From Shimwellia pseudoproteus (lineage in GTDB: Bacteria > Pseudomonadota > Gammaproteobacteria > Enterobacterales > Enterobacteriaceae), in contig NZ_WBXP01000007.1 in the NCBI RefSeq assembly GCF_016415625.1, positions 58,782-122,781 on the forward strand: a DNA stretch of 64,000 nt, read 5' to 3'. The notes under the pieces are model-generated. The model saw only the letters and a program-made list of their open reading frames with translations, made no database searches and was not told the DNA's origin. This document shows, one piece after another, positions 1 through 11,226 of this stretch. Both the position numbers and the translations under genes were made by a program. How positions within the stretch are numbered: the first letter of the stretch is position 1; each line of letters starts with the position of its first letter.

Positions 1-197
1 GGCTGGGCGGCGGCCATGTTGGCCACTTTCAGCGCCAGACGACGCGGTGCAGCAAACCACTCAACCTGACCGTGGGACAGGCCCGCGTTATCCAGTTCAG
101 CGGTGAAATTGGCAGCAAAGGATTCCGCCAGGCTGCGCAGGGCTTTCGGTGGCAGCTCTTCAGTGCCGATTTCCACCAGAAACGTATTCTCAGACAT
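1..197 (-). CDS. glyS: Glycyl-tRNA synthetase beta subunit (N-terminal part)
   Basis: This is the N-terminal 65 codons of GlyS; the rest lies beyond the left edge of the window. GlyS is the beta chain of the cytoplasmic alpha2-beta2 glycyl-tRNA synthetase and carries tRNA-recognition domains. The start ATG (complement of 195-197) opens with [20 protein letters not shown], the conserved GlyS N-terminus. It follows glyQ by only 9 nt on the same strand, so the two subunits are co-transcribed and probably translationally coupled. Confidence 0.96.
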   Translation of the reverse strand, partial: MSENTFLVEIGTEELPPKALRSLAESFAANFTAELDNAGLSHGQVEWFAAPRRLALKVANMAAAQ

Positions 198-206
198 GGC
201 GACCTC

Positions 207-1124
207 TTACTTATTATCTGACTTATGACACATCGGGAAGCCCATAGCCTCACGGGAAGCGTAGTACGCTTCCGCAACCGCTTTGGTCAGCGTACGGATC
301 CGCAGAATGTAGCGCTGACGCTCAGTCACAGAGATGGCTTTACGGGCATCCAGCAGGTTAAAGCTGTGTGCCGCTTTCAGAATACGTTCATAGGCCGGTA
401 ACGGCAGCGGTTTTTCCAGCGCCAGCAGTTGCTGCGCTTCTTTCTCGTACTGCTCGAAGCAGGTGAACAGGAAATCCACGTCGGCATATTCGAAGTTATA
501 GGTAGACTGCTCAACTTCGTTCTGATGGAACACATCCCCGTAGGTGGTTTTACCCAGCGGGCCGTCGCTCCATACCAGGTCGTAAACGCTGTCAACGCCC
601 TGAATATACATGGCCAGGCGTTCCAGGCCGTAAGTGATCTCACCCGTTACTGGTTTACACTCCAGGCCGCCCACTTGCTGGAAATAGGTAAACTGGGTGA
701 CTTCCATCCCGTTGAGCCACACTTCCCAGCCCAGGCCCCATGCGCCGAGGGTCGGGTTTTCCCAGTTGTCTTCCACGAAACGGATATCGTGAACGGTTGG
801 GTCCAGCCCCAGCGCTTTCAGAGAACCGAGATACAGCTCCTGAATGTTGTCCGGTGACGGCTTAATGATCACCTGGAACTGGTAGTAGTGCTGTAAGCGG
901 TTCGGGTTTTCGCCGTAGCGACCATCGGTAGGACGGCGTGAAGGCTGCACATACGCGGCGGCAATTGGCTCCGGGCCAAGCGCGCGCAGGCAGGTCATCG
1001 GGTGTGAGGTGCCGGCGCCAACTTCCATGTCCAAAGGTTGAACAATGGTGCAGCCCTGGCGAGCCCAGTAATCCTGTAAGGTCAGGATCAGGCCCTGAAA
1101 GGTCCTGGTATCAAACTTTTGCAT
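207..1124 (-). CDS. glyQ: Glycyl-tRNA synthetase alpha subunit
   Basis: GlyQ is the class II catalytic subunit that forms glycyl-adenylate and charges tRNA-Gly together with GlyS. The protein is 305 residues, near the usual length of about 303. It is nearly colinear with E. coli GlyQ, for example [20 protein letters not shown] at the start and the block around [20 protein letters not shown]. An in-frame ATG four codons upstream (at 1136) exists, but MQKFDTRTF is the family start. It is the first gene of the glyQ-glyS operon, transcribed away from ysaB. Confidence 0.97.
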   Translation of the reverse strand: MQKFDTRTFQGLILTLQDYWARQGCTIVQPLDMEVGAGTSHPMTCLRALGPEPIAAAYVQPSRRPTDGRYGENPNRLQHYYQFQVIIKPSPDNIQELYLGSLKALGLDPTVHDIRFVEDNWENPTLGAWGLGWEVWLNGMEVTQFTYFQQVGGLECKPVTGEITYGLERLAMYIQGVDSVYDLVWSDGPLGKTTYGDVFHQNEVEQSTYNFEYADVDFLFTCFEQYEKEAQQLLALEKPLPLPAYERILKAAHSFNLLDARKAISVTERQRYILRIRTLTKAVAEAYYASREAMGFPMCHKSDNK

Positions 1125-1357
1125 ATTCTTTCGCACGCGATACGGGTGGTTTTATGAGGAAGCGACCAGTATATACTCAAAAGCAGTCAAGTTGCATCAC
1201 GGGCGGCGGGTTGACTCCCGGCCACCTCAGGACGCGCCTGGCACGCCAGCGACGTTTCGGCCCCCGAGTTGTCCGGGGCCAGCGTGGCGACAGTATAACG
1301 TTGAATACCCGGGAAACCGCGAGAAATTGGCAGGAAGTATGCTTTCGTCGGGAACGG
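1125..1357 (-). promoter_or_regulatory. glyQS upstream region
   Basis: This is 233 bp between the 3' end of ysaB and glyQ and must contain the glyQS promoter. On the minus strand an AT-rich TATACT-like hexamer lies near 1170, preceded by TTGACT, but the spacing between those two is too short for a standard sigma-70 promoter, so no exact promoter is claimed. I see no open reading frame of interest and no T-tract terminator for ysaB. Confidence 0.3.
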
Positions 1358-1669
1358 TCAGCGCATCGACAGATGTAAAAACTGCCCGGCATCATCAAAT
1401 GAACAGGTGAAATTCTCCTGGCGGGCGGTATTACCGCTGATTTCATAACTGCCCTGGAAGCGCTCCAGTTGATTGATGGTTAATTGTTGGGCGCGGGTGT
1501 TATAACGCAGCGACGCGGCATCACGGCATGATTGCTCCATATCGAACTGGCGAACCGGGGTAGTATGCGCGTGCTGGGCATACTGCTGGTGCTCTTCGGA
1601 ATGGCTGCACCCCGTGAGCCCCCATGCGGTGATGACCAGCGCGGTCAGCCAGCGTTTTTTATCCATCAT
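1358..1669 (-). CDS. ysaB: YsaB-like outer-membrane lipoprotein
   Basis: This is a 103-residue putative lipoprotein. It has a short hydrophobic signal and a lipobox LTGC with the acylated cysteine at residue 21. Residue S22 follows, compatible with outer-membrane sorting. The C-terminal half matches E. coli YsaB (RYNTRAQQLTINQLERFQGS, then SYEISG and a terminal FLHLSMR). Function is unknown. Position just upstream of glyQS is the same as in E. coli. The region between residues 22 and 45 is rich in His and Gln and diverges from E. coli. Confidence 0.85.
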   Translation of the reverse strand: MMDKKRWLTALVITAWGLTGCSHSEEHQQYAQHAHTTPVRQFDMEQSCRDAASLRYNTRAQQLTINQLERFQGSYEISGNTARQENFTCSFDDAGQFLHLSMR

Positions 1670-1850
1670 CTTTCGCCACCGTCGTCGTAAAAAAGTGCTT
1701 ATTTTTTAGTGGCCAATAGTGTGGCCCATTCTGCAGCGACCTGCACTTTTACACTCAGGTCTGCGGGTAAAACTCAGACTTTACCTATCTGCATGGCTGA
1801 GATTCAGCCGCCACACTGTGCTATTGGACTGAGTTCGCACTGAGGGGTTC

Positions 1851-2843
1851 ATGCAGGAAAAAATAAACTGGATAGATAATTTGCGCGGCATCGCCTGCCT
1901 GATGGTGGTGATGATCCACACCACCACCTGGGTGCTCACCACCCGGCCACCGCTTCCGCCATCGATCCCCTGGGATATCGCCAACCTGCTGAATGCGGCC
2001 TCACGGGTTAGCGTCCCGCTGTTTTTTATGATCTCGGGCTACCTGTTCTTTGGCGAGCGTAGCGCAGGTCGCCGCCATTTTCTGCGGGTTGGCGCATGCT
2101 TACTGTTTTATAGTCTGATTGCATTAGCCTATATCACGCTGTTTACCCGGATAAACCCCCACGCGTCGCTGCACTACCTGCTGCAAAAACCGGTGTTCTA
2201 CCATCTGTGGTTCTTCTTTGCGCTGCTGGTGATTTACCTCGCCTCTCCGCTGATTAAGGTTAAATCGTGTCCGCCGCTCACGCTGTTGGGCATTGTGCTG
2301 ATGCTGGGGATTATCGCTAACCCCAACACCCCGGCGCTGGTGATCCACGGGATGAAAATCCTGCCGGTCAATCTCTATATCACTGGCGACACGTTCTATT
2401 ACCTGCTGTACGGCATTCTGGGCCGGGCGCTGGGTACCCTGGACATTGCCCGGTCGGGATGGCTGGCGCTGTACGGCTTCGCACTTTGTACCGTGGCCAT
2501 TGCCCTCGGTACCCGCCACGAATTGCACTGGCGCGGGGGGTTTGCGGACACCTTTTATCTCTATTGCGGGCCGCTGGTCTTTATTGCCGCCCTGTGTCTG
2601 ATGGTGGGCGTAAAAGCGCGGCTTAATACCCGCTCAGTGCCGCTGCTGGGGCTGATTTCACGCCATTCACTGGGGATTTACGGCTTTCATGCGCTGATTA
2701 TTCACGCCCTGCGTAACCATCATCTGGCCGTCACCCGCTGGCCGCTGCTGGATATTGTCTGGGTGTATGGGGTGGCGCTGGGGGGCAGTTTACTGCTGTC
2801 GATGGGCCTGCAACGTCTGGATAAACGCCGGCTGGTAAGTTAA
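1851..2843 (+). CDS. wecH: O-acetyltransferase WecH (YiaH), enterobacterial common antigen acetylation
   Basis: This is an integral inner-membrane acyltransferase-3 family protein of 330 residues with about ten hydrophobic segments. In E. coli WecH adds O-acetyl groups to GlcNAc residues of enterobacterial common antigen. The family hallmark is at the N-terminus: [20 protein letters not shown], with the Arg and His expected in acyltransferase-3 proteins. The C-terminus [16 protein letters not shown] is also typical. GAGGGG lies just before the ATG. It is convergent with xylB; the yiaA/yiaB genes found after it in E. coli are absent here. Confidence 0.93.
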   Translation: MQEKINWIDNLRGIACLMVVMIHTTTWVLTTRPPLPPSIPWDIANLLNAASRVSVPLFFMISGYLFFGERSAGRRHFLRVGACLLFYSLIALAYITLFTRINPHASLHYLLQKPVFYHLWFFFALLVIYLASPLIKVKSCPPLTLLGIVLMLGIIANPNTPALVIHGMKILPVNLYITGDTFYYLLYGILGRALGTLDIARSGWLALYGFALCTVAIALGTRHELHWRGGFADTFYLYCGPLVFIAALCLMVGVKARLNTRSVPLLGLISRHSLGIYGFHALIIHALRNHHLAVTRWPLLDIVWVYGVALGGSLLLSMGLQRLDKRRLVS

Positions 2844-2847
2844 CTAC

Positions 2848-2885
2848 GCGCAGCAAAACCGCCGTTTGAGGCGGTTTTGCTGCGC
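2848..2885. terminator. Bidirectional terminator between wecH and xylB
   Basis: A perfect 16-bp inverted repeat (2848-2863 with 2870-2885) surrounds a 6-nt loop, and the stem contains AAAACCGCC/GGCGGTTTT. It lies 4 nt after the wecH stop and 18 nt from the xylB stop on the other strand, so it can serve both convergent genes. Confidence 0.85.
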
Positions 2886-2903
2886 TGTTTACCATCCCGG
2901 GAA

Positions 2904-4358
2904 TCAGACCATCAGCGGCGCCAGTTGCTGATACAAACGGCTAAAGGTGGCGCGCTTGTCCTGATAGCGGGCAAAACGCGCGCTGTCCGGGCGGTGCTGC
3001 TGCTCAAGGGGCAGCGGCGGTAACAGCGCCCCCAGGCTTACCCCCGGATTGATGGCGATTTGCGCCAGCCGGGCCGCCCCCAGGGCCGGTCCCACCTCCC
3101 CGCCGGTGCGGTAATCGAGGATCTGGCCACTAATGTCCGCCAGCATTTGGCGCCAGTACCCGCTGCGCGCGCCGCCGCCAATCAGCGTAATACCCCGGGG
3201 CTGAATACCGCAGCGGTGCACAATATCCATCCCTTGCGCCAGACCATAGCCCACCCCCTCCAGCACGGCCCGGGCCAGCTCGGCGGGGCCGTGTTGATGG
3301 GTTAAACCAAAAAATACCCCCCTGGCCGCCGGGTTGTTATGCGGGGTACGCTCCCCGGACAAATACGGCAAAAACCACAGATCCCCGGCGCTGTCGCTGG
3401 CCTGCTCAGCGGCGGCCAGCAACGCGGGCACACCGGCCATCCCGGTCAGGCGGGCGGCCCAGTCGAGGCAAGAGGCCGCACTCAGCATCACCGACATCAA
3501 GTGCCAGCGTGCGGGTAGCGCATGGCAGAAACTGTGTACCGCGCTTTCCGGGTTACTCAGGAAACCGTCGCTCACCGCGAAATAGACCCCGGACGTGCCC
3601 AGCGAGAGCATCGCCTGCCCGGCATCCACCATCCCCACCCCCACAGCCCCGGCGGCGTTATCCCCGCCCCCGGCCACCACCGGCACCACTGGCATCTGCC
3701 AGCGGCGGGCAATCTCAGGCAGCAGCTCGCCGGTCACCTCACAGCCTTCATACAGAGCTGGCATCTGATCCCGGGTCAAGTGGCAGGCCGCCAGCAGCGT
3801 GTCGCTCCAGTCCCGGCGGGCAACATCCAGCCACAGGGTACCGGCAGCGTCCGACATATCGCTGGCGTAATCCCCGGTCATCCGCAGCCGTAAATAATCT
3901 TTGGGCAGCAGCACTTTCGCCACCTGGCGGAAAACCGCCGGCTCATGGCGCGCCACCCACAGCAGTTTGGGGGCGGTAAACCCCGGCATCATCAGGTTGC
4001 CGGTTTGCTGGCGGGAGTCCGCGACCTGCTGCTCCAGCAGGCGGCACTCTTCGGCACAGCGGCCATCATTCCATAAAATGGCCGGGCGCAGCACCCGCTG
4101 CTGGCTGTCGAGCAATGTCGCGCCGTGCATCTGCCCGGACAGGCCAATGGCCGTGACCTGGCGCAGTGAATGGCTGGCCGCCAGGGCCTGCATCGCGCTA
4201 TCCGTTGCCTGCCACCACTGATGGGGGTCCTGCTCAGACCACAGCGGATGCGGGCGAGAGACAGCCAGCGGCGCAGAACAGGACGCCAGTACCTCCCCTT
4301 GTTCCCCCAGCAAAATCACTTTGACCCCGGAGGTTCCCAGATCGATCCCGATATACAT
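2904..4358 (-). CDS. xylB: Xylulokinase
   Basis: XylB phosphorylates D-xylulose to D-xylulose 5-phosphate with ATP, feeding the pentose phosphate pathway. It is a FGGY-family kinase of 484 residues, the same length as E. coli XylB. Visible motifs are the phosphate-1 loop IGIDLGTSGVK at the N-terminus, SGQMHGA near residue 75, and GGGDNAAGAVG with the catalytic-base Asp at 233. The start MYIGIDLG was chosen over an upstream ATG at 4391 because it matches the family. It lies 50 bp after xylA in the xylAB operon. Confidence 0.97.
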   Translation of the reverse strand: MYIGIDLGTSGVKVILLGEQGEVLASCSAPLAVSRPHPLWSEQDPHQWWQATDSAMQALAASHSLRQVTAIGLSGQMHGATLLDSQQRVLRPAILWNDGRCAEECRLLEQQVADSRQQTGNLMMPGFTAPKLLWVARHEPAVFRQVAKVLLPKDYLRLRMTGDYASDMSDAAGTLWLDVARRDWSDTLLAACHLTRDQMPALYEGCEVTGELLPEIARRWQMPVVPVVAGGGDNAAGAVGVGMVDAGQAMLSLGTSGVYFAVSDGFLSNPESAVHSFCHALPARWHLMSVMLSAASCLDWAARLTGMAGVPALLAAAEQASDSAGDLWFLPYLSGERTPHNNPAARGVFFGLTHQHGPAELARAVLEGVGYGLAQGMDIVHRCGIQPRGITLIGGGARSGYWRQMLADISGQILDYRTGGEVGPALGAARLAQIAINPGVSLGALLPPLPLEQQHRPDSARFARYQDKRATFSRLYQQLAPLMV

Positions 4359-4408
4359 CGCGTTGGCTCCATAAAAGGTGCGCCGCCGCATCGGCGGCGC
4401 ATCCGGGC

Positions 4409-5731
4409 TTATTTATCAAAAATATAGTGGTTGACCAGATTCTCCAGCCGCTCCTGATGGCCGCTCTGGTGCTGCGGCGCCAGCTGATGCTGCTGTGCAT
4501 ACTGGGCCAACTGGGCGAGGGACATTTGCCCTTTGAGGATCTGCTGGCCCAGTTCACTATTCCAGCCGCTGTAGCGCTGCGCCACGCACTTATCCAGCTC
4601 ACCGCCTTCAATCATCCGCGCGGCAACTTTCAGGGACAGTGCCAGGGTATCCATCGCGCCGATATGGCCATAAAACAGGTCGTATTTATCGGTGCTCTGG
4701 CGGCGAATTTTGGCGTCAAAATTCAGGCCACCGGTGGTGAACCCCCCGGCTTTGAGAATTTCATACATCACCAGGCTATTCTCTTCCACGCTGTTAGGGA
4801 ACTGGTCAGTATCCCAGCCCAGTTGCGCATCACCGCGGTTAGCGTCCACCGATCCAAAAATCCCCAACGCGATAGCGCTGGCAATCTCATGGTGGAAGGA
4901 GTGCCCGGCGAGGGTGGCGTGGTTAGCCTCAATGTTCACCTTAATCTCTTTTTCCAGCCCGAACTGCTTGAGGAAGCCATACACCGTCGCCACATCGTAG
5001 TCGTACTGGTGCTTCGTGGGCTCCTGCGGCTTAGGCTCGATAAGCAGCGTCCCCTGGAAACCCGTTTTATGTTTATGTTCAACCACCATCTGCATAAAGC
5101 GGCCGATTTGTTCACGCTCCTGGCGCAAATCGGTATTCAGCAGGGTTTCATACCCCTCCCGGCCCCCCCACAGCACATAGTTCTCACCGCCCAGTTTTTG
5201 GGTGGCATTCATGGCGCTAAACACCTGGGTGGCCGCCATGGCGAACACTTCCGGGTCCGGGTTGGTGGCCGCACCGGCACCGAAGCGCGGGTTGGTAAAG
5301 CAGTTCGCGGTTCCCCACAGCAATTTAACGCCGGTTTGCTGCTGCTTCTCACCCAGCACATCCACCATCCGGGCGAAGTTTTCCAGATACGCGTGTAAAG
5401 AATCCCCTTCCGGCGCCACGTCCACATCGTGGAAGCAGTAGTAAGGGACATTCAGCTTGTGGAAGAATTCAAACGCCACGTCCGCTTTCTGGCGCGCCAG
5501 TGCCAGCGCATCGCCAGGCTGCTGCCACGGACGATCAAAGGCGCCGACACCAAACATATCCGCCCCGTTCCAGCAGAAGGTATGCCAGTAACAGGCGGCA
5601 AAACGCAGATGTTCTGCCATCGGTTTTCCCAATACCCGCTCATCCGGGTTGTAATGGCGAAATGCCAGCGGATTCGTGGTTTTCGGGCCTTCAAAACGTA
5701 CGCGGTCAATCTGGTCAAAATAAGCTTGCAT
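4409..5731 (-). CDS. xylA: Xylose isomerase
   Basis: XylA interconverts D-xylose and D-xylulose in the cytoplasm using two divalent metals. The 440-residue protein equals the E. coli length. Active-site His101 and Asp104 are in FHDVDV. The metal-binding block [18 protein letters not shown] and [15 protein letters not shown] region are intact. The start [15 protein letters not shown] was preferred over upstream in-frame ATGs (5743, 5806) because it matches the family N-terminus. It is the first gene of xylAB and divergent from xylF. Confidence 0.98.
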   Translation of the reverse strand: MQAYFDQIDRVRFEGPKTTNPLAFRHYNPDERVLGKPMAEHLRFAACYWHTFCWNGADMFGVGAFDRPWQQPGDALALARQKADVAFEFFHKLNVPYYCFHDVDVAPEGDSLHAYLENFARMVDVLGEKQQQTGVKLLWGTANCFTNPRFGAGAATNPDPEVFAMAATQVFSAMNATQKLGGENYVLWGGREGYETLLNTDLRQEREQIGRFMQMVVEHKHKTGFQGTLLIEPKPQEPTKHQYDYDVATVYGFLKQFGLEKEIKVNIEANHATLAGHSFHHEIASAIALGIFGSVDANRGDAQLGWDTDQFPNSVEENSLVMYEILKAGGFTTGGLNFDAKIRRQSTDKYDLFYGHIGAMDTLALSLKVAARMIEGGELDKCVAQRYSGWNSELGQQILKGQMSLAQLAQYAQQHQLAPQHQSGHQERLENLVNHYIFDK

Positions 5732-6083
5732 AATCGGCTCCATATTCAGGGGAATGACGTTCACCGCCAATAAATTCATCCTGGTACGAATGGAATGCCG
5801 TCTCAATTACGTTATTTCACACTGCCATTAATATAATCCCCAAACGTGATAAATCTCGCAAAACTTGCTACAGCCCGCGCCACCCCGTTAATTTTAAAGA
5901 AACCAGGCTGCCGATACATTTAAAACTGGATCAAGTTCATAAATTCAAAAATAAACCAAAAAACGTAATCACAAGATAAAAATCAGTAATTGCCTGTTGC
6001 CGGTATGGCGATAACAATCTGCTACGCAAGCCGACGCACCCACCGACAACATGGGTAAATAACCCGCTAACAGGTACCCCATT
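5732..6083. promoter_or_regulatory. Divergent xylA / xylF control region (XylR, CRP)
   Basis: This 352-bp AT-rich intergenic region separates xylAB from xylFGH. In E. coli the equivalent region binds XylR at two sites and CRP between the promoters. Here a direct repeat is visible: AAAAAACGTAAT (5958-5969) and TAAAAATCAGTAAT (5977-5990), with the shared GTAAT 21 bp apart, as expected for an AraC-family dimer. A poor CRP-like sequence, CGTGATAAATCTCGCA, lies at 5845-5860. Site assignments are inference; the region's role is secure from context. Confidence 0.6.
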
Positions 6084-7076
6084 ATGAAACTGAAAAATCT
6101 TGTCCTTACGCTGTGTGCTTCACTGATGCTGGCCAGCATGGCCAGTAGCGCTAAAGAAGTAAAAATCGGTATGGCGATTGATGATTTACGCCTTGAACGC
6201 TGGCAAAAAGATCGCGATATCTTTGTTAAAAAGGCAGAGTCGTTGGGTGCTAAAGTATTTGTTCAGTCCGCCAATGGCAACGAAGAAACCCAGATGTCGC
6301 AAATTGAAAATATGATAAATCGCGGCGTAGATGTTCTGGTTATTATTCCTTATAACGGCCAGGTGTTAAGTAATGTGGTTGCCGAAGCAAAACGGGAAGG
6401 TATTAAAGTACTGGCTTATGATCGTATGATTAATAATGCCGATATTGATTTTTATATTTCTTTCGATAACCAAAAAGTCGGCGAACTTCAGGCCAAAAGT
6501 CTGGTTGAGCGGGTACCGACCGGTAATTATTTCCTGATGGGGGGATCGCCGGTGGATAATAATGCCAAGCTGTTCCGCGCCGGGCAGATGGAGGTGTTAA
6601 AACCCTATATTGATAGCGGGAAAATTAAAGTAGTTGGCGATCAGTGGATCGACGGCTGGCTCCCGGAGAACGCCCTTAAAATTATGGAAAATGCCTTAAC
6701 CGCTAACGGCAATAAAATTGATGCGGTGGTGGCTTCAAACGATGCCACCGCCGGTGGCGCTATCCAGGCCTTAAGCGCCCAGGGGCTGGCCGGGAAAGTG
6801 GCTATCTCTGGCCAGGATGCCGATTTGGCCGGTATTAAGCGCATTATTGCCGGCACCCAGACCATGACCGTCTATAAGCCCATCAGCCAGTTAGCCGATA
6901 CCGCCGCCGAAATTGCCGTCGGGCTGGGGAATGGTCAGCAGCCGAAAGCCAACGCCACCCTGAATAATGGCCTGAAAGCGGTGCCCTCCCGCCTGCTGGC
7001 GCCGATCCCGGTAGATAAGAGCAATATCGACGCCACGGTGATTAAAGACGGTTTCCACAAGAAAAGTGAACTCTAA
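6084..7076 (+). CDS. xylF: D-xylose ABC transporter periplasmic binding protein
   Basis: XylF captures D-xylose in the periplasm and delivers it to XylGH. The 330-residue protein starts with a Sec signal peptide ([20 protein letters not shown], cleaved near SSA-KEV). It is a sugar-binding type I fold: the ligand-binding segments around [26 protein letters not shown] and [15 protein letters not shown] match E. coli XylF. It is the first gene of xylFGH and is followed by 80 bp before xylG, a gap typical after a highly expressed binding protein. Confidence 0.97.
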   Translation: MKLKNLVLTLCASLMLASMASSAKEVKIGMAIDDLRLERWQKDRDIFVKKAESLGAKVFVQSANGNEETQMSQIENMINRGVDVLVIIPYNGQVLSNVVAEAKREGIKVLAYDRMINNADIDFYISFDNQKVGELQAKSLVERVPTGNYFLMGGSPVDNNAKLFRAGQMEVLKPYIDSGKIKVVGDQWIDGWLPENALKIMENALTANGNKIDAVVASNDATAGGAIQALSAQGLAGKVAISGQDADLAGIKRIIAGTQTMTVYKPISQLADTAAEIAVGLGNGQQPKANATLNNGLKAVPSRLLAPIPVDKSNIDATVIKDGFHKKSEL

Positions 7077-7156
7077 CCCCGCCACCACCAGCCTGCGGAC
7101 AAGATAACGACTGGCTGCCGCATATTCCGGTGCGGCGGCGACATAAAGGAGTGGGT

Positions 7157-8698
7157 ATGTCTTATTTGCTGGAGATGAAAAATATCACCAAGGCCTTCGG
7201 TGCCGTGAAGGCGGTGAATAACGTCAGCCTGGCGCTCAATGCCGGTGAGGTCCTGTCATTATGTGGCGAGAACGGCTCCGGAAAATCGACCCTGATGAAA
7301 GTGCTGTGCGGCATTTACCCGGCCGGCAGTTATGAGGGTGAAATATGGTTTGCCGGGGAAAAACTGGCCGCCAGCCATATCCGGGATACCGAGCGTAAAG
7401 GCATCGCCATCATCCACCAGGAGCTGGCGCTGGTGAAGCACCTGACGGTGCTGGAAAATATCTTCCTCGGGGCGGAGATAACCCGCCACGGTATGCTGGA
7501 TTACGACAGCATGACCCTGCGCTGCCGCACCCTGCTAGCCCAGGTCAATCTGGCCATTTCGCCGGATACCCGGGTCGCGGAGTTAGGGCTTGGCCAGCAG
7601 CAACTGGTGGAAATCGCCAAAGCGCTCAATAAACAAGTGCGGCTGCTGATCCTCGACGAACCAACCGCATCGCTGACCGCCCAGGAGACCGGGATCCTGC
7701 TCGGTATCGTGCGCGATCTGCAACACCACGGCATTGCCTGCATCTATATCTCCCACAAACTTGATGAAGTGAAGGCTATCTCAAACACCATTTGCGTGAT
7801 CCGCGATGGCCAGCACATCGGCACCCGCGACGCGGCCACCATGGGGGAAGATGACATTATCACCATGATGGTGGGCCGGGAGCTCACCGCCCTCTACCCC
7901 AGCGAGCCCCACACCCCGGGGGAAGAGATCCTGCGGGTTGAGCACTTAACCGCCTGGCACCCGGTGAACCGCCATATCAAGCGGGTTAACAATGTCTCTT
8001 TCAGCCTGCGGCGCGGTGAAATTCTCGGTATTGCCGGGCTGGTGGGGGCGGGCCGGACCGAAACCGTACAATGTCTGTTTGGGGTCTGGCCCGGCCGCCA
8101 GCAGGGGGATATCTACCTTGACGGTAACAAGGTCACCATCAATAACTGCCGCCAGGCCATCGCCTGCGGTATTGCCATGGTGCCGGAGGACCGCAAAAAA
8201 GACGGTATTGTGCCGGTCATGGCGGTGGGCCAAAACATCACCCTCGCCGCCCTTGATCAATTCAGTGGCCCGTTAACCAGCCTTGATGACGCCAGCGAAC
8301 ACCACTGCATGTTGCAATCCCTGCAGCGCCTGAAGGTTAAAACCGCCTCACCGTCACTGCCCATTGGCCGGCTGAGCGGCGGCAACCAGCAAAAGGCCAT
8401 TCTGGCCCGCTGTTTACTGCTCAACCCGCGGATTTTAATCCTCGACGAGCCCACCCGCGGGATTGATATCGGCGCGAAATACGAAATCTACAAACTGATT
8501 AACCACCTGGTGCAACAGGGCATTGCCGTGGTGGTTATCTCGTCTGAATTGCCTGAGGTACTCGGGCTCAGCGACCGGGTGCTGGTGATGCACGAAGGGA
8601 AGCTAAAAGCCAATTTACTCAACCACAACCTGACCCAGGAACACGTAATGGAAGCCGCACTGAGGAGTGAGAATCATGTCGAAAAGCAACCCGTCTGA
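7157..8698 (+). CDS. xylG: D-xylose ABC transporter ATP-binding protein
   Basis: XylG is the double-cassette ATPase of the xylose importer, 513 residues as in E. coli. The first cassette has Walker [10 protein letters not shown], signature LGLGQQQ and Walker [11 protein letters not shown]. The second has GLVGAGRTE, signature LSGGNQQK and LILDEPTRG. The start at 7157 follows AAGGAG (7145-7150), whereas the in-frame ATG-like extension from 7130 has no matching N-terminus. The 3' end overlaps xylH by 23 nt. Confidence 0.97.
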   Translation: MSYLLEMKNITKAFGAVKAVNNVSLALNAGEVLSLCGENGSGKSTLMKVLCGIYPAGSYEGEIWFAGEKLAASHIRDTERKGIAIIHQELALVKHLTVLENIFLGAEITRHGMLDYDSMTLRCRTLLAQVNLAISPDTRVAELGLGQQQLVEIAKALNKQVRLLILDEPTASLTAQETGILLGIVRDLQHHGIACIYISHKLDEVKAISNTICVIRDGQHIGTRDAATMGEDDIITMMVGRELTALYPSEPHTPGEEILRVEHLTAWHPVNRHIKRVNNVSFSLRRGEILGIAGLVGAGRTETVQCLFGVWPGRQQGDIYLDGNKVTINNCRQAIACGIAMVPEDRKKDGIVPVMAVGQNITLAALDQFSGPLTSLDDASEHHCMLQSLQRLKVKTASPSLPIGRLSGGNQQKAILARCLLLNPRILILDEPTRGIDIGAKYEIYKLINHLVQQGIAVVVISSELPEVLGLSDRVLVMHEGKLKANLLNHNLTQEHVMEAALRSENHVEKQPV

Positions 8699-9857
8699 AG
8701 TGAAACTTACCCCGCCACTGTCCCCTGCTCTTCCCGGGCTCAAGAACCTCAATCTCCAGGTTTTTGTCATGATAGCGGCCATTGTTGTCATTATGCTGTT
8801 CTTCACCTGGGCTACCGACGGGGCTTACCTCAGCGCGCGCAATATCTCTAACCTGCTGCGCCAGACCGCCATCACCGGCATTCTGGCGGTCGGCATGGTA
8901 TTTGTGATTATCTCCGCAGAGATAGACCTGTCCGTGGGATCGATGATGGGCCTGCTGGGCGGCGTTGCGGCGATTTGCGATGTCTGGCTGGGCTGGCCCC
9001 TGCCGCTGACCATTATCGCCACCCTGGCCCTGGGGCTGCTGCTGGGGGCCTGGAACGGGTGGTGGGTGGCCTATCGCAAAGTGCCGTCCTTTATTGTCAC
9101 CCTGGCGGGGATGCTGGCATTTCGCGGGGTGCTGATCGGCATTACCAATGGCACCACCGTCTCTCCCACCAGTGCCGCCATGTCCGGGCTGGGCCAAAGT
9201 TACCTCTCCGGGGGCGTCGGTTTCGGCCTTGGCACCCTCGGGCTGGTGCTGTTTATTGTCTGGCAGTGGCGCAGCCGGGCCCGCCGCCAGGCCCTCGGCC
9301 TGCCGGTGAGTAACGCCGGGGGCGCGGCTGGTCGCCAGACGTTTACCGCCCTGATCGTGCTGGGGGCCATCTGGCTGCTGAATGATTACCGCGGGGTGCC
9401 GACCCCGGTGCTGATCCTGACCCTGCTGCTGCTGGCCGGTATGTTTATGGCAACCCGCACCGCCTTTGGCCGCCGGATCTATGCCATCGGTGGCAATATC
9501 GACGCGGCGCGGCTTTCCGGTATCAGTGTCGAGAAAACCAAAATGGCGGTGTTTGCCATCAACGGGCTGATGGTCGCCATTGCCGGTTTGATCCTCAGCG
9601 CCCGGTTGGGGGCAGGCTCCCCGTCGGCGGGTAACATTGCCGAGCTGGACGCCATCGCCGCCTGCGTTATCGGCGGCACCAGCCTGGCAGGCGGGGTGGG
9701 TACCGTGGCCGGGGCCGTGATGGGGGCATTTATTATGTCCGCCCTTGATAACGGCATGAGCATGATGGACGTTCCCACCTTCTGGCAATATATCGTTAAG
9801 GGCGCCATCCTGCTGCTGGCGGTCTGGATGGACTCCGCCACTAAGCGCCGCGCCTGA
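8676..9857 (+). CDS. xylH: D-xylose ABC transporter permease
   Basis: XylH is the inner-membrane permease of the xylose importer, 393 residues with about ten hydrophobic helices. The BPD_transp_2 hallmark [17 protein letters not shown] is near residue 85, and [22 protein letters not shown] is in the C-terminal half. The start [11 protein letters not shown] is the family start and lies 8 nt after TGAGGAG (8661-8667), inside the end of xylG. This overlap indicates translational coupling. Confidence 0.97.
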   Translation: MSKSNPSEVKLTPPLSPALPGLKNLNLQVFVMIAAIVVIMLFFTWATDGAYLSARNISNLLRQTAITGILAVGMVFVIISAEIDLSVGSMMGLLGGVAAICDVWLGWPLPLTIIATLALGLLLGAWNGWWVAYRKVPSFIVTLAGMLAFRGVLIGITNGTTVSPTSAAMSGLGQSYLSGGVGFGLGTLGLVLFIVWQWRSRARRQALGLPVSNAGGAAGRQTFTALIVLGAIWLLNDYRGVPTPVLILTLLLLAGMFMATRTAFGRRIYAIGGNIDAARLSGISVEKTKMAVFAINGLMVAIAGLILSARLGAGSPSAGNIAELDAIAACVIGGTSLAGGVGTVAGAVMGAFIMSALDNGMSMMDVPTFWQYIVKGAILLLAVWMDSATKRRA

Positions 9858-9957
9858 CCGCGAAAACCGGGTCTGCTTCACATTGCCGGGGGACAATCTC
9901 CTGGCAATGTAAACAATATGTTATTCAGATACCGGATTCAGGCAGAGAGCCACGCAC

Positions 9958-11136
9958 ATGTTTGAAAAACGCCATCGCATCACATTGTTATTTAACGCCA
10001 ACAAAGCCTATGACCGCCAGGTGATTGAAGGGGTCGGTGAATATCTCCAGGCATCGCAGCCCGGCTGGGATATTTTCATGGAGGAAGACTTCCGCACCCG
10101 GCCGGACACCGTTAAAGAGTGGCTGGGTGACGGCGTGATTGCCGACTTTGACGACTGCGTTATCCAGCGCCAGCTGGCCGGGACCGGGGTGCCGGTAGTG
10201 GGGATTGGCGGCTCCTATCACCGGCCAGAAGACTACCCGCCGGTCCACTACATTGCCACAGACAACCGCGCACTGGTCAACAGCGCGTTTCTGCACCTCA
10301 AAGAGAAAGGCATCAACCGTTTTGCCTTCTACGGCCTGCCCGCCACCAGCGGTAAACGCTGGGCCGCAGAGCGGGAATATGCGTTTCGCCAGATTGTTGC
10401 CAGCGAAGCCTACCCCGGCGTGGTCTATCAGGGGCAGGAAACTACCCCCCATCACTGGCAGCACGCCCAAAACCGCCTGGCGGACTGGATCCAGACATTG
10501 CCCCCCAGAACCGGGATTATTGCCGTGACCGACGCCCGGGCCCGGCATCTGTTACAGGTGTGCGAGTACCTGCAACTGCCGGTGCCGGAAAAGCTGTCGG
10601 TCATCGGCATTGATAACGAAGAGATGATCCGCCACTTGTCCCGGGTCGCCCTGTCTTCTGTCGCCCAGGGAACCCGGCAAATGGGCTACCAGGCGGCCAA
10701 ATTATTACACCGGCTACTGAACAACGAACCACTGCCGCTACAGCGGATTCTGGTGCCGCCCACCGAGGTTGTCGAACGGCGTTCCACGGACTATCGCTCC
10801 CTGTTTGATCCGGCTGTTATCCAGGCGATGCACTATATTCGCAACCACGCCTGTAAGGGCATAAAGGTCGAACAGGTGCTGGATGCGGTGGGCATTTCAC
10901 GATCCAATCTGGAGAAGCGTTTTAAAGAAGAGGTGGGTGAGACAATCCATGCGGTTATTCACAGCGAAAAGCTGGAACGGGCGAAAAGTTTAATTTCCAG
11001 CACGTCATTATCACTGAATGAAATATCACAGATGTGCGGCTATCCATCGCTGCAATATTTCTATTCGGTGTTTAAGAAAGCCTACGGAATAACGCCGGGA
11101 GAGCACCGGGGAAAAGGTAACGAGATCAGCGAATAA
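9958..11136 (+). CDS. xylR: Xylose operon activator, AraC family
   Basis: XylR activates xylAB and xylFGH on binding D-xylose. It is 392 residues, the family length. The N-terminal about 270 residues form a LacI/PBP1-like sugar sensor (VIGIDNEEMIRHLS...VAQGTRQMGYQAA), and the last about 100 residues form an AraC-type double HTH (GISRSNLEKRFKEEVG, then LNEISQMCGYPSLQYFYSVF and KAYGITPGEHR). It lies 100 bp after xylH and could be read through from xylFGH as well as from its own promoter. Confidence 0.97.
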   Translation: MFEKRHRITLLFNANKAYDRQVIEGVGEYLQASQPGWDIFMEEDFRTRPDTVKEWLGDGVIADFDDCVIQRQLAGTGVPVVGIGGSYHRPEDYPPVHYIATDNRALVNSAFLHLKEKGINRFAFYGLPATSGKRWAAEREYAFRQIVASEAYPGVVYQGQETTPHHWQHAQNRLADWIQTLPPRTGIIAVTDARARHLLQVCEYLQLPVPEKLSVIGIDNEEMIRHLSRVALSSVAQGTRQMGYQAAKLLHRLLNNEPLPLQRILVPPTEVVERRSTDYRSLFDPAVIQAMHYIRNHACKGIKVEQVLDAVGISRSNLEKRFKEEVGETIHAVIHSEKLERAKSLISSTSLSLNEISQMCGYPSLQYFYSVFKKAYGITPGEHRGKGNEISE

Positions 11137-11167
11137 TCACGAAATAGCCCGCCGGTTATTCACCAAT

Positions 11168-11196
11168 AAAAAACGCCTTCCGCAGAAGGCGTTTTT
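11168..11196. terminator. Rho-independent terminator after xylR
   Basis: An inverted repeat AAAACGCCTTC / GAAGGCGTTTTT with a 4-nt loop CGCA lies 31 nt after the xylR stop. Poly-A on the left and poly-T on the right make it functional for both xylR and the convergent bax gene. Confidence 0.9.
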
Positions 11197-11226
11197 ACTG
11201 ACAGGGCCATTACGGGCGGTAAATGA

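Noticed and set aside
8619..9896. Minus-strand open frame of 425 codons opposite xylH
   Set aside because: It covers a known permease gene in antisense and its composition (Gln, Gly, His-rich) is typical of shadow frames.
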